In this document: positions 26,297 to 35,708 of the stretch, piece after piece
How the letters are laid out: every line of letters begins with the position of its first letter
How positions within the stretch are numbered: position 1 is the stretch's first letter
Source of the DNA: Megasphaera sp. MJR8396C
GTDB taxonomy: Bacteria; Bacillota; Negativicutes; Veillonellales; Megasphaeraceae
DNA: 64,000 nucleotides
Direction of reading: 5' to 3'
Assembly (NCBI RefSeq): GCF_001546855.1
Contig: NZ_KQ958176.1
Coordinates: 30,194 to 94,193, forward strand
Position numbers and translations under genes: made by a program
Notes under the pieces: model-generated
What the model was told of the DNA's origin: nothing
The model's input: only the letters and a program-made list of their open reading frames with translations
Databases searched by the model: none

Positions 26297-27277
26297 ATGA
26301 CATCTTATCGTTGGGCCACCTTAGGCTGCGGTGTAATTGGGAATGAATTGGCTCAGGCTATGCAGCAATTAGGCGGCAACCTGTATGGCGTCGGCAACCG
26401 GACCCATGCCAAAGCCGTTTCCTTTGCCGAAAAATACGGCATCTCCAAAGTCTATGACAAGCCGGAAGACATCTTTTCCGATCCCGACGTCGATATCGTC
26501 TACTTATCGACGCCGCACAACACGCACATCCAGTACCTGATCCCGGCCCTGGAAGCGGGAAAGCACGTCCTCTGCGAAAAATCGATTACCCTCAACAGTG
26601 ACGAACTGGCCCGGGCCCGCAAAGTCGCCGAAGAAAAAGGCGTCGTCCTGGCCGAAGCCATGACCTTGTATCACATGCCGGTCTATAAGAAATTGGCCGA
26701 CCTCGTCAACTCCGGTGCCTTAGGGAAACTGCGCTTCGTCCAGATGAACTTCGGCAGCTATAAAGAATATGACATGAAGAACCGTTTCTTCAACCGTTCT
26801 CTGGCCGGCGGGGCCCTCCTCGATATCGGCGTCTACGCCTTGTCCTTCGTCCGCTACTTCATGACGGCCCAGCCCGATCAGATCGCATCCCAGGTCCTGC
26901 AGGCTCCGACCGGCGTCGATGAACAGGCCGGCATCCTCCTCCAGAACAAAGAAGGGGAAATGGCCACCTTAGCTCTGTCCCTCCACGCCAAACAGCCGAA
27001 ACGGGGCATGGCTGCCTTCGATAAAGGCTATATCGAAATCTACGACTATCCCCGGGCTGACACGGCGACCATCACCTATACCGAAGACGGCCGCAAAGAA
27101 GTCATCCAGGAAGGCAGCACGGCGAAAGCCCTGCAGTACGAAATCCTCGATATGGAACAAGCCGTCGCTAACGGCGGCAAGGGCATGTGCCAGGAATACA
27201 CCAAGGACGTCATGGACCTCATGACCACCATCCGCAAGCAGTGGGGCCTGACCTATCCGGAAGAAGAACAGGCATAA
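26297..27277 (+). CDS. Gfo/Idh/MocA-family oxidoreductase
   Basis: A 326-residue NAD(P)-dependent oxidoreductase. It has an N-terminal Rossmann motif TLGCGVIGNELAQAM (8-22), the family motif HVLCEKSITLNSDEL near 93 and a C-terminal alpha/beta substrate domain beginning near 125. It resembles the dihydrodiol/xylose dehydrogenase-like subgroup; the substrate is unknown. It begins 17 bases after metH with a GGGGGAA ribosome site and so is probably cotranscribed, but no functional link to methionine synthesis is known. Confidence 0.85.
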   Translation: MTSYRWATLGCGVIGNELAQAMQQLGGNLYGVGNRTHAKAVSFAEKYGISKVYDKPEDIFSDPDVDIVYLSTPHNTHIQYLIPALEAGKHVLCEKSITLNSDELARARKVAEEKGVVLAEAMTLYHMPVYKKLADLVNSGALGKLRFVQMNFGSYKEYDMKNRFFNRSLAGGALLDIGVYALSFVRYFMTAQPDQIASQVLQAPTGVDEQAGILLQNKEGEMATLALSLHAKQPKRGMAAFDKGYIEIYDYPRADTATITYTEDGRKEVIQEGSTAKALQYEILDMEQAVANGGKGMCQEYTKDVMDLMTTIRKQWGLTYPEEEQA

Positions 27278-27346
27278 ATCACGCTGAAAGGGCCTCATAA
27301 AGGCTTCCTTTTACAGACATTTCAATCAGTCTTTGCAAAAGATATA

Positions 27347-27390
27347 CAGGCTCTCGCTATACTGAAGATGTACAGCGAGAGCCTGTTTCT
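27347..27390 (+). terminator. strong hairpin before the phosphoesterase gene
   Basis: CAGGCTCTCGCT (27347-27358) / AGCGAGAGCCTG (27374-27385) followed by TTTCT. It ends 24 bases before the next start codon. A weaker AAGG-GCCT/AGGC-CCTT hairpin at 27290-27314 precedes it. It terminates the metH operon or acts as a leader hairpin of the next gene. Confidence 0.7.
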
Positions 27391-27413
27391 ATTGGGGATG
27401 AGGAGGAGATGCC

Positions 27414-28337
27414 ATGTTTTCGTCACTGTTTTCCAGGAATCAAGAGGGACTTGAAAGAAAAAATTATTCGCGCCTGTCGATCATTAGCGATTTCCATTAT
27501 CCGTGCAAAAAATTGGTCACGCCGAAAGAACGCCTGCGCTATATGGCTGCCAAAGAAGGGGCCCTGCAGGATATGAACGACTGGCGCGACCTCGATCTGG
27601 CCGTCTTTACGGGCGATATGGTCCAGCGCAACGGCGACGCCGAAGAATACCGCCTGGTGCGGCTCGTCGTCAACGGTCTCAAAAAGCGCAAGGCCTTCAT
27701 TGCCGGCAATCATGAACTGCTCTATACGGGCCACGGCGAAGACCTGCGGCCCTGCAGCAGTACCGAACGAATCCTGCATTTTGCCCGCTATACCAAGACC
27801 TTCGGGCCGCTGTATTACGCCAAAGAACAGCGGGGGTATCTCCTGGTCTTCCTGTCGCCGGACACGGTTACCGGCGGCGCTGCCGTCGAATTATCCCATC
27901 AGCAGCTGACCTGGCTCGACCAGACCCTGGCCGCCCACCGTCAGATGCCGACGATCATCTTCTGTCACGCTCCCTTAGAAAATACAGCCGTTCCCGAAAA
28001 GAATGGCGTCAGCCTGCCGACACCGCGCAATTCCGCCCAACCGGCAGCCGACATCCGCCGCATTTTGGCCCGCCACCACCAGGTCCGCCTGTGGGTATCG
28101 GGACACACCCATACCATGCCCGGCGATGCGACCTTCATGGACGATCAGAACTACTATGAAGGCCGGGTCCTCAACGTCTATAACAGCGACTGGGACGAAG
28201 ACACCATTTATTCCAACTCGATCTATCTTTATTCCGACAAGATCATCATTCGGACTTATAACCATACCAAGGGCATCTGGCTGCCGGTCTTCGACCGGGT
28301 CGTCACCCTGCCGGAATGGTGCCGCGCCGTCGCCTAA
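27414..28337 (+). CDS. metallophosphoesterase (calcineurin-like)
   Basis: A 307-residue member of the calcineurin-like phosphoesterase family with the full metal motif set: SDFHYP near 24, FTGDMVQR near 64, AGNHELLY near 94, FCHAPLENT near 184 and SGHTHTMPGD near 228. These bind two divalent metals. No signal peptide is present, so it is cytosolic. The substrate (nucleotide, phosphoprotein or phospholipid) cannot be told. AGGAGGAG precedes the ATG. It is convergent with prfC across a shared terminator. Confidence 0.88.
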   Translation: MFSSLFSRNQEGLERKNYSRLSIISDFHYPCKKLVTPKERLRYMAAKEGALQDMNDWRDLDLAVFTGDMVQRNGDAEEYRLVRLVVNGLKKRKAFIAGNHELLYTGHGEDLRPCSSTERILHFARYTKTFGPLYYAKEQRGYLLVFLSPDTVTGGAAVELSHQQLTWLDQTLAAHRQMPTIIFCHAPLENTAVPEKNGVSLPTPRNSAQPAADIRRILARHHQVRLWVSGHTHTMPGDATFMDDQNYYEGRVLNVYNSDWDEDTIYSNSIYLYSDKIIIRTYNHTKGIWLPVFDRVVTLPEWCRAVA

Positions 28338-28392
28338 TCGCTGCTTGATCGAAATCTATCTTTGACACGCCTCGAGATCGGCATATAAAAAA

Positions 28393-28432
28393 GGCCGGGA
28401 AGAAATGAATGTCATTTCTTCTCGGTCTTTTT
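28393..28432. terminator. bidirectional terminator between phosphoesterase and prfC
   Basis: A 16-base stem (28393-28408 / 28412-28427) with two G-T pairs, flanked by an A-run on the left and a T-run on the right, serving both convergent genes. Confidence 0.88.
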
Positions 28433-28442
28433 GGCGTGTTTC

Positions 28443-30053
28443 TTATTCTTCTTCGTCGTCGATGGCCAGTTGGTCCGGCGTCGTGCAGAAGGTAAAGTCA
28501 GGATTTCGTTCGACGATCCAGTTGGCCTGCCATTCGTTGGTAATGAGCAGGACGACGCGCTGTTTATGGTCTTTGACGATCATGGCGCTGTCGATGTTCT
28601 TGAGGTCCTTGTAGTCGTTTCCGTTATCCTGGATCCAGCGGGCGACGGTGTAGGGCAGGCGGTTCATTTCCAGATCGACGCCGTATTCGTGCTTCAGCCG
28701 GTATTCGAGGACTTCGAACTGCAGTTGGCCGACGGCGCCGACAATGTAGCTTTCCATGGAGCCCAGGTTTTCATAGATCTGGACGGCCCCTTCCTGAGCT
28801 AACTGGGTCATGCCCTTTAAGAACTGCTTGCGCTTCATGGAGTCCTTGGCGCGGATGCGGGCGAAGAGTTCCGGCGGGAAGGTCGGGAAGTCTTTGAAAG
28901 TGACTTTCTTCTTGCCGTCGTAGAGGGTGTCGCCGACACCCATGGTGCCGTTGTCAAAGACGCCGATGATGTCACCGGGGTAGGCGTCTTCGATGATCGT
29001 CCGTTCCGTAGCCAGGAACTGTTGGGGCTGCATGAGCCGCAGGGTCTTGCCCGACTGGCGATGGGTGACCGACATGCCCTTTTCGAACTTGCCCGAGCAG
29101 ATGCGCATGAAGACGATGCGGTCGTGGTGCTGGGGATTCATGTTGGCCTGGATCTTAAAGACGAAGGACGTGAACTGATCCGATGTCGGGTCGACGGAGC
29201 CTTCGAGGCATTTTCGCGGCTGCGGTTTCGGAGCCATGCGCAGGAATTCTTCGAGGAAGGGCTTGACGCCGAAGTTGGTCATGGCCGAGCCGAAGAACAT
29301 CGGTGTCAGTTCGCCGCGCTTGACCTTTTCCATATCGAATTCGTCGCCGGCTTCGTCGAGGAGTTCGATGTCGTCGATGAGGCCCTGGTGGACGTCTTCG
29401 TCGAGGAGTTCTTTAAAGATCGGATCGTCGGCCGAGCCCTTGGTCGACGCCAGTTTGCGCTGGCCGTGGGTCGTGTCCTTTTCAAAGAGTTCGATGGACG
29501 ACGAGGCCCGGTCGTAAATGCCCTGGTAGCTGCCGTTGAGGCCGATGGGCCAGTTCATGGGGTAGGCGTGGATGCCGAGGATGTCTTCGATTTCATCCAT
29601 GAGGTCGAAGGGGTTGCGGCCGAAGTGGTCGATTTTATTGACAAAGGTAAAGATGGGGATGCCCCGTTCTTTACAGACGCGGAATAATTTCTTGGTCTGG
29701 GCTTCGACGCCTTTGGCGACGTCGATGAGCATGACGGCGCTGTCGGCGGCCATCAGCGTCCGGTACGTGTCTTCACTGAAGTCCTGATGGCCCGGCGTAT
29801 CGAGGATGTTGATGTGATGGCCTTCATAGTCGAACTGCAGGACCGAGCTGGTAACCGAGATCCCACGCTGCTTTTCGATTTCCATCCAGTCCGAGACGGC
29901 GTGTTTGGCCGTTTTCCGGGCTTTGACGGAACCGGCCAGATGGATGGCACCTCCGTAGAGCAGTAATTTTTCAGTCAGCGTCGTCTTACCGGCATCGGGG
30001 TGAGAGATGATGGCAAAAGTACGGCGATTATTTACTTCATCGGTTAATGACAT
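28443..30053 (-). CDS. prfC: peptide chain release factor 3
   Basis: A GTPase that recycles RF1/RF2 from the ribosome after peptide release. The 536 residues show G1 SHPDAGKTTLTEK (17-29), G2 RGISVTSSV near 66, G3 DTPGHQDF near 87, G4 FVNKIDHFGR near 141, and the RF3 C-terminal domain with GAVGQLQFEVLEYRL near 430. The ATG at 30053 is preferred over one four codons upstream because GAGGTG lies 4 bases before it. The gene stands alone, divergent from an Rrf2 regulator. Confidence 0.96.
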   Translation of the reverse strand: MSLTDEVNNRRTFAIISHPDAGKTTLTEKLLLYGGAIHLAGSVKARKTAKHAVSDWMEIEKQRGISVTSSVLQFDYEGHHINILDTPGHQDFSEDTYRTLMAADSAVMLIDVAKGVEAQTKKLFRVCKERGIPIFTFVNKIDHFGRNPFDLMDEIEDILGIHAYPMNWPIGLNGSYQGIYDRASSSIELFEKDTTHGQRKLASTKGSADDPIFKELLDEDVHQGLIDDIELLDEAGDEFDMEKVKRGELTPMFFGSAMTNFGVKPFLEEFLRMAPKPQPRKCLEGSVDPTSDQFTSFVFKIQANMNPQHHDRIVFMRICSGKFEKGMSVTHRQSGKTLRLMQPQQFLATERTIIEDAYPGDIIGVFDNGTMGVGDTLYDGKKKVTFKDFPTFPPELFARIRAKDSMKRKQFLKGMTQLAQEGAVQIYENLGSMESYIVGAVGQLQFEVLEYRLKHEYGVDLEMNRLPYTVARWIQDNGNDYKDLKNIDSAMIVKDHKQRVVLLITNEWQANWIVERNPDFTFCTTPDQLAIDDEEE

Positions 30054-30287
30054 AATACACCTCATCTGTTGTTAAAGCTAAAATATGCAAGTACTCCTTA
30101 TTATATAATTTTTTCCACGCACTGGCAAGATTCTATTATGCATAAAACGGGTCACTGGTGTGGTAACTTATGTTTTTTGTATACATGTGAATTTTTTATC
30201 AATTCTTATGAGTAAAGTATAGCCTTACACTTGATTTCAGGTTATAATAGACTTAATCCATAGAGAATAGAGAAGGAGCATGTTGAA

Positions 30288-30725
30288 GTGATAATAACAA
30301 GAGAAACTGACTATGCAATCCGTATTTTACGGGCCCTGGCTGATTGGGAACAGAAGAATATTCGGGAAATCAGCGATGAACAGATGATTCCCCGGCAGTT
30401 TGCCTACAAGATTTCCAAGAAGCTGGAACAGGCCGGATACATCGAGATTGTCCGCGGCGCCCAAGGCGGCTGCCGACTGGCAAAGGATCTGCATGAATTG
30501 AACCTGATGGACGTCATCACCGTGATGGATCGGGATAACATGATCATCAGCTGCCTCGACGGTAGTTTTGAATGCTTGTACCGCCGTCGTCACGGCTCCT
30601 GCCCGACCCACGACGCCTATGCGGCCATTCAGGACAAGCTGACCGATGATTTGTCGGCCATCCCCTTACAGGACATTATTTTTGCTCCTAAAGACGATTC
30701 GATCTCGGTGGAACAGGCAGAATAA
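30288..30725 (+). CDS. Rrf2-family transcriptional regulator with putative Fe-S ligands
   Basis: A 145-residue regulator. The N-terminal winged helix (YAIRILRAL, MIPRQFAYKISKKLEQAGYI, RGAQGGCRLA) is typical of Rrf2/IscR. Cysteines at 89, 96 and 105 (SCLDGSFECL, HGSCP) are spaced much like the three cluster ligands of IscR/NsrR, suggesting a redox- or NO-sensitive [Fe-S] cluster. The start is GTG at 30288, 10 bases after AAGGAG. No isc/suf genes lie nearby, so its target is unknown; it may control the membrane protein 46 bases downstream. Confidence 0.85.
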   Translation: MIITRETDYAIRILRALADWEQKNIREISDEQMIPRQFAYKISKKLEQAGYIEIVRGAQGGCRLAKDLHELNLMDVITVMDRDNMIISCLDGSFECLYRRRHGSCPTHDAYAAIQDKLTDDLSAIPLQDIIFAPKDDSISVEQAE

Positions 30726-30771
30726 CCATAGCCGTTCGGCGGCTAACCTATTGATAGAAAAGGAATTTACC

Positions 30772-31236
30772 ATGAAGAAAAAGCTTTTTTGCGTGACTTG
30801 TCTCTTACTTCTCCAGACGGCCTTCATTACGGCGCCTGTGTACCAGCCGGTCCAAGCTGCAAAAGGCGGTATCCGTATGTCGGCCCCTCGTTCGGCACCG
30901 GCTGCGCCGGCTCCTAAAGCGACGCCGAAAACCAATACCAATAACAACACTTCATCGGCACAATCCCAGACTCGGAATCAAAGCACAGCGCCTCGGACCA
31001 ACACCAATACGACGACCAATCGCTCGTCAGCCTGGGGTGGGGCCATGCGCGGCATCGGCCTCTTTGCCGGGGGCATGTTCCTCGGCAGTATGCTGAGCAG
31101 CCTCTTTGGCCTGGGCAACTTTGGCTGGGCCGCTGATTTTCTCGGCCTATTGTTTAACGTCGTCCTCATCTATGTACTGTTTAAAGCCGTGTCGGCGGTC
31201 TGGCGGGCTATCCGCGACCGTAGGCATCGTTCATAA
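30772..31236 (+). CDS. small secreted/membrane protein resembling the leader part of Tim44-like proteins
   Basis: A 154-residue protein. Residues 1-30 are a signal peptide (positive start, leucine-rich core, ending VQA). Residues 32-92 are low-complexity Pro/Ala/Asn/Thr. Residues 95-125 are Gly-rich (RGIGLFAGGMFLGSMLSS), and 126-150 form a membrane helix with an RRHR tail. This arrangement matches the N-terminal part of bacterial Tim44-like proteins, but the C-terminal Tim44 domain is absent: a stop and a strong terminator follow at once. The ATG at 30772 is set by AAAGGAA. Function unknown. Confidence 0.65.
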   Translation: MKKKLFCVTCLLLLQTAFITAPVYQPVQAAKGGIRMSAPRSAPAAPAPKATPKTNTNNNTSSAQSQTRNQSTAPRTNTNTTTNRSSAWGGAMRGIGLFAGGMFLGSMLSSLFGLGNFGWAADFLGLLFNVVLIYVLFKAVSAVWRAIRDRRHRS

Positions 31237-31265
31237 AAAAGGAAGGGCAGAGGCCCTTCCTTTTT
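31236..31265 (+). terminator. intrinsic terminator
   Basis: AAAAAGGAAGGG / CCCTTCC plus five T, directly at the stop of the preceding gene. Confidence 0.9.
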
Positions 31266-31379
31266 GCGAATCATGGGACTAATTTTGTCCCTGGGGTAGC
31301 GAAAATGCCGGGAACATGATATGTTCAGAACGTAACGAATTATCTAAAATTATTAATATTTATTGAAGGAGAGAAGCCC

Positions 31380-32198
31380 ATGAATAACTATAAAATCATT
31401 GCTTGTGACATGGATGAAACACTGCTCAGCAGCGACGCGACGATTTGTCAGCGCAATATCGAAGCCATTGCCAAGGCGGTCGAAAAGGGCGTCAAGTTCG
31501 TGCCCTGCACGGGTCGGGGCTTTCGCTCCATTGACGGCGTCTTGAAGACCCTCCATCTTTTTGAACAGCCTGACCAGTACGTCATCGGCTTTAACGGCGG
31601 CAACATCACCGAAAATAAGGGCAGCCGCTCGCTGTTCTGGGATCCCATTCCCTTTGACCTGGCCGATCAGATCTTCCGCAAGTGCTGCACCTATGGCCAG
31701 TGCCTGCACATCTATACGCGGGACGTCGTCTATATCACCAATATCACGCCTGACGAAGAAGCCTTTTTGAAGGGCCGCATGGGCTACGTTCCCTGTGAAG
31801 AACAGACCCTCGATTTCATTCGCGGCAAGGAAGAAGTATCGAAATTGATCCTGACCAATACGGACTACGACTATTTGGAAAAAGTCCATGCCGACATGAA
31901 GCCTCTCCTCGATGACATTACGGTCAGCTTCTCCAGCAACCGCTACATTGAATTCATGCATAAAGGCGTCAATAAGGGCGCCGGCCTCTTGAAATTAGCC
32001 GACATCCTCGGCGTGCGTCCCGAAGAAACGATGGCCATTGGCGACAATATCAACGATATCGATATGCTCAAAGCGGCCGGCCTTTCCATCGGCGTCCGCA
32101 ACCTGAATCCGGCTATCCGTCAGTATTGCGACGTCGTGACCGATGCTACCAACAACGAAGGCGCCGTAGCCGAAGCCATCGAAAAATACGTCTTATAA
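31380..32198 (+). CDS. Cof-type HAD-superfamily hydrolase
   Basis: A 272-residue phosphatase of the HAD IIB (Cof) subfamily. It has motif I CDMDETLLSSD (8-18), motif II CTGRGFRS near 44, a large C2 cap domain, the motif III lysine near 195 (NKGAGLLKLADILG) and motif IV IGDNINDIDMLKAAGLSIG near 220. Such enzymes dephosphorylate sugar phosphates, FMN or pyridoxal phosphate; specificity is not predictable. GGAGAG precedes the ATG. Confidence 0.9.
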   Translation: MNNYKIIACDMDETLLSSDATICQRNIEAIAKAVEKGVKFVPCTGRGFRSIDGVLKTLHLFEQPDQYVIGFNGGNITENKGSRSLFWDPIPFDLADQIFRKCCTYGQCLHIYTRDVVYITNITPDEEAFLKGRMGYVPCEEQTLDFIRGKEEVSKLILTNTDYDYLEKVHADMKPLLDDITVSFSSNRYIEFMHKGVNKGAGLLKLADILGVRPEETMAIGDNINDIDMLKAAGLSIGVRNLNPAIRQYCDVVTDATNNEGAVAEAIEKYVL

Positions 32199-32218
32199 GT
32201 GACCGGTCCCTGTATGCC

Positions 32219-32247
32219 TTGCAGGAGGGGCCAATTTTCAGTATGAT
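32219..32247 (+). promoter_or_regulatory. promoter of the phosphohexomutase gene
   Basis: TTGCAG (32219-32224), 17-base spacer, TATGAT (32242-32247). Confidence 0.5.
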
Positions 32248-32307
32248 AAAAGTAGATTACAGAAAGGAAAAGCTGTCTTACCGGGAACAGGCAGCAGGAA
32301 CAGGCAT

Positions 32308-33819
32308 ATGAACTCTACCGAAGCAATCTTAAAATTACAGAATGGCAGTGACGTCCGCGGCATCGCCGTCGAAGGCGTCCCTGACGAAAAGGTCAATTTG
32401 ACGCCCGAAGCCGTCAACCGCATCGCCGCCGGCTATGCTCAGTTTTTAGCCCAGAAGTTGGGCAAGAAGGAAGGGGACTTACGCATCGCCGTCGGCCACG
32501 ATTCGCGCATCTCGGCGGACATGATGAAAGAAGCCGTCTTTGCCGGCCTCCTCGGCCGGGGCGTCCACGTCACCGACTGCGGCCTGGCTTCAACGCCGGC
32601 CATGTTCATGTCCATCATTTTTGAAGACACGGCCATGGACGGGGCCATCATGATCACCGCCAGCCATCTGCCGTATAACCGCAACGGCCTCAAATTCTTT
32701 ACGGAAAACGGCGGCCTTGAAAAGAAAGAAGTCAAAGAAGTCCTGACCCTGGCCTCGAAGCTTTCGGCAACGGCCGTATCGACGGCAGCCATCGCCTCGT
32801 TGGACCTCATCGAACGCTACGCCCTGCACCTGCGCCAGAAAATCTGCGCCGGCCTCCGCTCGGGCATGTACGATCGTCCCTTGGAAGGGATGCACATCGT
32901 CGTCGACGCCGGCAACGGCAGCGGCGGTTTCTTTGCGAAAAAAGTTTTGGCTCCGCTCGGCGCCGATACGACGGGCAGCCAGTTCCTCGAACCGGACGGC
33001 CATTTCCCGAACCATATCCCCAATCCGGAAAACAAAGAAGCTATGGCTTCCATCCGTAAAGCCGTCCTCGACAATCAGGCCGACTTGGGCCTCATCTTCG
33101 ACACTGACGTCGACCGCATGAGCGCCGTATTGCCAAGTGGCGAAGAAATCAACCGCAACGCCCTCATCGCCATGATGGCCGCCATTTTGGCCCCCGACTA
33201 CCCGGGCAGCACCATCATTACCGACTCGGTCACGTCCGATGAATTGACGACCTTCCTCGAAGACGAACTGCACCTCGTCCATCACCGCTACATGCGGGGC
33301 TATAAGAACGTCATCGACGAATGCATCCGCCTCAATAAAGCCGGTACCGTATCGCCCCTGGCCATTGAAACGTCAGGTCACGGCGCCTTAAGTGAAAACT
33401 ACTACCTCGACGACGGCGCTTATTTGGCCGTCAAACTCCTCATCGCTGCCGCCAAAGCCAAGAAGGCCGGAAAGCCCTTAGGCGACCTCATTGCGGCCCT
33501 CGGCCAGCCTGCCGAAGGCGTGGAATATCGCCTCAAGATCAGCGGCGACAGCGACGTTCAGGCCTATGGTGCCGACGTCTTAAAAGCCTTTGAACAGCGG
33601 GCTGAAGAAAAGGGCATCTCCATTGCCAAACCGTCTTATGAAGGCGTCCGCCTCGTATTCCCCGGCGGCTGGGCCCTTCTTCGCATGTCCCTCCACGACC
33701 CCAATATGCCCCTTAACATCGAAAGCAAAGCCGTCGGCGGCTGCGAAGCCATTGCCAAAGACGTGAAAGCTCTGCTGGCCGGTTTTGACCGCCTGAATAT
33801 CACCGTCCTTCCCGACTAA
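32308..33819 (+). CDS. phosphomannomutase/phosphoglucomutase-family protein
   Basis: A 503-residue alpha-D-phosphohexomutase. It shows the phosphoserine loop TASHLPYNRNGLKFF near 114, the metal-binding loop FDTDVDRMSAV near 265, the sugar-specificity region ETSGHGALSEN near 350 and a C-terminal phosphate-binding domain. It interconverts hexose 1- and 6-phosphates for cell-wall and exopolysaccharide precursors. Whether glucose or mannose is preferred is not clear. The ribosome site is modest (CAGGAACAGG). Confidence 0.85.
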   Translation: MNSTEAILKLQNGSDVRGIAVEGVPDEKVNLTPEAVNRIAAGYAQFLAQKLGKKEGDLRIAVGHDSRISADMMKEAVFAGLLGRGVHVTDCGLASTPAMFMSIIFEDTAMDGAIMITASHLPYNRNGLKFFTENGGLEKKEVKEVLTLASKLSATAVSTAAIASLDLIERYALHLRQKICAGLRSGMYDRPLEGMHIVVDAGNGSGGFFAKKVLAPLGADTTGSQFLEPDGHFPNHIPNPENKEAMASIRKAVLDNQADLGLIFDTDVDRMSAVLPSGEEINRNALIAMMAAILAPDYPGSTIITDSVTSDELTTFLEDELHLVHHRYMRGYKNVIDECIRLNKAGTVSPLAIETSGHGALSENYYLDDGAYLAVKLLIAAAKAKKAGKPLGDLIAALGQPAEGVEYRLKISGDSDVQAYGADVLKAFEQRAEEKGISIAKPSYEGVRLVFPGGWALLRMSLHDPNMPLNIESKAVGGCEAIAKDVKALLAGFDRLNITVLPD

Positions 33820-33862
33820 GGGGACGGCGTCTCGGCAGCGCGTCCATTCTTATCGTACACGA

Positions 33863-33895
33863 AAACAGCCCTTGACGACGAGGGCTGTTTTTTTG
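33863..33895 (+). terminator. terminator of the phosphohexomutase gene (loop contains the fhs -35 box)
   Basis: AAACAGCCC (33863-33871) / GGGCTGTTT (33882-33890) followed by T. The 10-base loop holds TTGACG, which is the -35 box of the next promoter. Confidence 0.88.
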
Positions 33896-33901
33896 TATAA
33901 T
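33872..33901 (+). promoter_or_regulatory. promoter of ZTP riboswitch-fhs, overlapping a terminator
   Basis: TTGACG (33872-33877), 18-base spacer formed by the right arm and T-run of the upstream terminator, TATAAT (33896-33901). Confidence 0.75.
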
Positions 33902-33909
33902 AAATGCAC

Positions 33910-33978
33910 AATCATGTGACTGACGGAAGTGGAGTTACCACGGGGAGCATGATTTCTTGAAGCCGACCGTCTGGGCAA
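33910..33978 (+). ncRNA. ZTP (pfl) riboswitch controlling fhs
   Basis: The aptamer contains the ordered pfl elements: CATGTGACTGACGG, GTGGAGTTACCACGGGGAGC with the pairing CATG, then the linker and GCCGACCGTCTGGGCA. These match the conserved ZTP motif that senses the purine intermediate ZTP/ZMP, which accumulates when 10-formyl-THF is short. The downstream gene makes 10-formyl-THF, an established pfl target. The 3' part of the aptamer is shared with the terminator that follows. Confidence 0.95.
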
Positions 33979-34003
33979 CTTACCAGCGGAGCGGCCTTTT
34001 TTT
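33962..34003 (+). terminator. ZTP riboswitch terminator
   Basis: GCCGaCCGtCTGG pairs with CCAGCGGaGCGGC, followed by seven T. It reuses the GCCGACC and CTGGGC parts of the aptamer, so ZTP binding should prevent it and turn the genes on. Confidence 0.88.
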
Positions 34004-34027
34004 ATGCAGCGGACAGGAGTGACTACC

Positions 34028-35707
34028 ATGGCAAAGGTATTAAGCGATATCGAAATTGCACAGCAGACGACATTAGAACCGATTACGACCATTGCAAAGA
34101 AGGTCGGATTGACGGACGACGATTTGGAACTCTACGGCAAATACAAGGCCAAGATTTCCTTTGACGCCATCAAGCGCCTTTCGAAAGAAAAAGACGGCAA
34201 GCTCGTATTGGTTACGGCCATTACGCCGACGCCGGCCGGCGAAGGCAAGACCTTGACGACCATCGGCCTGGCACAGGCGTTGAATTACATGGGCCATAAG
34301 GCTGTCGTCGCCCTGCGCGAACCGTCCCTCGGGCCTGTCTTTGGCATCAAAGGCGGCGCTGCCGGCGGCGGCTATTCCCAGGTCCTGCCCATGGAAGACA
34401 TCAACCTCCATTTCACCGGTGACATGCACGCCATCACGGCGGCCAACAACCTCTTGGCAGCGGCCATCGACAACCACGTCCATCAGGGTAACCAGCTTCG
34501 CATCGACGTGCGCCGCATCATCTGGAAGCGGGTCATGGACATGAACGACCGGGCCCTTCGCAACCTCGTCGTCGGCATGGGCGGCAAGGTCTGCGGCTTC
34601 CCCCGGGAAGACCACTTCATGATCACCGTCGCTTCGGAAATCATGGCAGCCTTGTGCCTGGCCAGTGACCTCATGGACCTCAAGAAACGGATGGGGGACA
34701 TCACCGTCGCCTACGACCTTGACGGCAACCTGGTCACGGCCCGTCAGCTCGGCGTCGAAGGCGCCATGGCCATCCTCATGAAAGATGCCATCAAACCGAA
34801 TCTGGTCCAGACGATTGAACACACGCCGGCCCTCGTTCACGGCGGTCCCTTTGCCAACATCGCCCACGGCTGCAACTCCGTCGTCGCCACCAAACTGGCC
34901 ATGAAGATGGGGGACATCGCCGTCACCGAAGCCGGTTTCGGTGCCGACCTCGGCGCTGAAAAGTTCATGGACATCAAGTGCCGCTTTGCCGGGATCAAAC
35001 CCGATGCCGTGGTTATCGTCGCTACCGTCCGGGCCCTCAAGATGCACGGCGGTGTCGATAAGAAGAATTTACAGGAAGAAAACGTCGAAGCCTTGAAGAA
35101 GGGCTTTGAAAACCTCGCCAAACACATCGAAAACATGCGCCTCTTCGACGTTCCCGTCGTCGTCGGCATCAATAAATTCATCAGCGATACCGACGCTGAA
35201 ATCAAGGCTCTTCGCGACCTCTGCGCCGACTACGGCGTCGAAGCAGCTCTCAATAACTGCTGGGCCGAAGGCGGCAAGGGCGGCGTCGAAATGGGCGAAA
35301 AAGTCCTCCAGATGCTGGAACAGCCCAAGACGCCGTACAAACCGATTTACGACGTCAATGCCTCCATTCCGGAAAAACTGACGGCCATCGTCCAGAAAGT
35401 CTACGGCGGCGACGGCGTCGTCTTTGAAGGCAATGCCAAGAAACAGATCCAGGAACTGGAAGCCTTCGGTCTCGACCACATGCCGATCTGCGTGGCCAAG
35501 ACCCAGTACTCCCTGTCGGACAATCCGGCCCTCCTCGGTGCACCCAAGGGCTTTACGGTCACCGTCAAAGACGTCCGCGTCTGCACCGGTGCCGGATTCA
35601 TCGTCTGCCAGACGAGCAATATCATGACCATGCCGGGCCTGCCGAAGGTCCCGGCGGCCAACCGCATGGACATCGACGAAAACGGCGTCATCACAGGTCT
35701 TTTCTAA
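34028..35707 (+). CDS. fhs: formate-tetrahydrofolate ligase
   Basis: Makes 10-formyl-THF from formate, THF and ATP, feeding purine synthesis and C1 metabolism. The 559 residues show the ATP-binding loop [16 protein letters not shown] near 68, [20 protein letters not shown] near 95, and the folate-site [20 protein letters not shown] near the C-terminus. The ATG at 34028 has CAGGAG 7 bases upstream. It is under the ZTP riboswitch and is followed one base after its stop by fchA. Confidence 0.97.
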   Translation: MAKVLSDIEIAQQTTLEPITTIAKKVGLTDDDLELYGKYKAKISFDAIKRLSKEKDGKLVLVTAITPTPAGEGKTLTTIGLAQALNYMGHKAVVALREPSLGPVFGIKGGAAGGGYSQVLPMEDINLHFTGDMHAITAANNLLAAAIDNHVHQGNQLRIDVRRIIWKRVMDMNDRALRNLVVGMGGKVCGFPREDHFMITVASEIMAALCLASDLMDLKKRMGDITVAYDLDGNLVTARQLGVEGAMAILMKDAIKPNLVQTIEHTPALVHGGPFANIAHGCNSVVATKLAMKMGDIAVTEAGFGADLGAEKFMDIKCRFAGIKPDAVVIVATVRALKMHGGVDKKNLQEENVEALKKGFENLAKHIENMRLFDVPVVVGINKFISDTDAEIKALRDLCADYGVEAALNNCWAEGGKGGVEMGEKVLQMLEQPKTPYKPIYDVNASIPEKLTAIVQKVYGGDGVVFEGNAKKQIQELEAFGLDHMPICVAKTQYSLSDNPALLGAPKGFTVTVKDVRVCTGAGFIVCQTSNIMTMPGLPKVPAANRMDIDENGVITGLF

Positions 35708-35708
35708 G

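Noticed and set aside
34073..35047. 324-codon ORF opposite fhs
   Set aside because: Antisense shadow; fhs is unambiguous.
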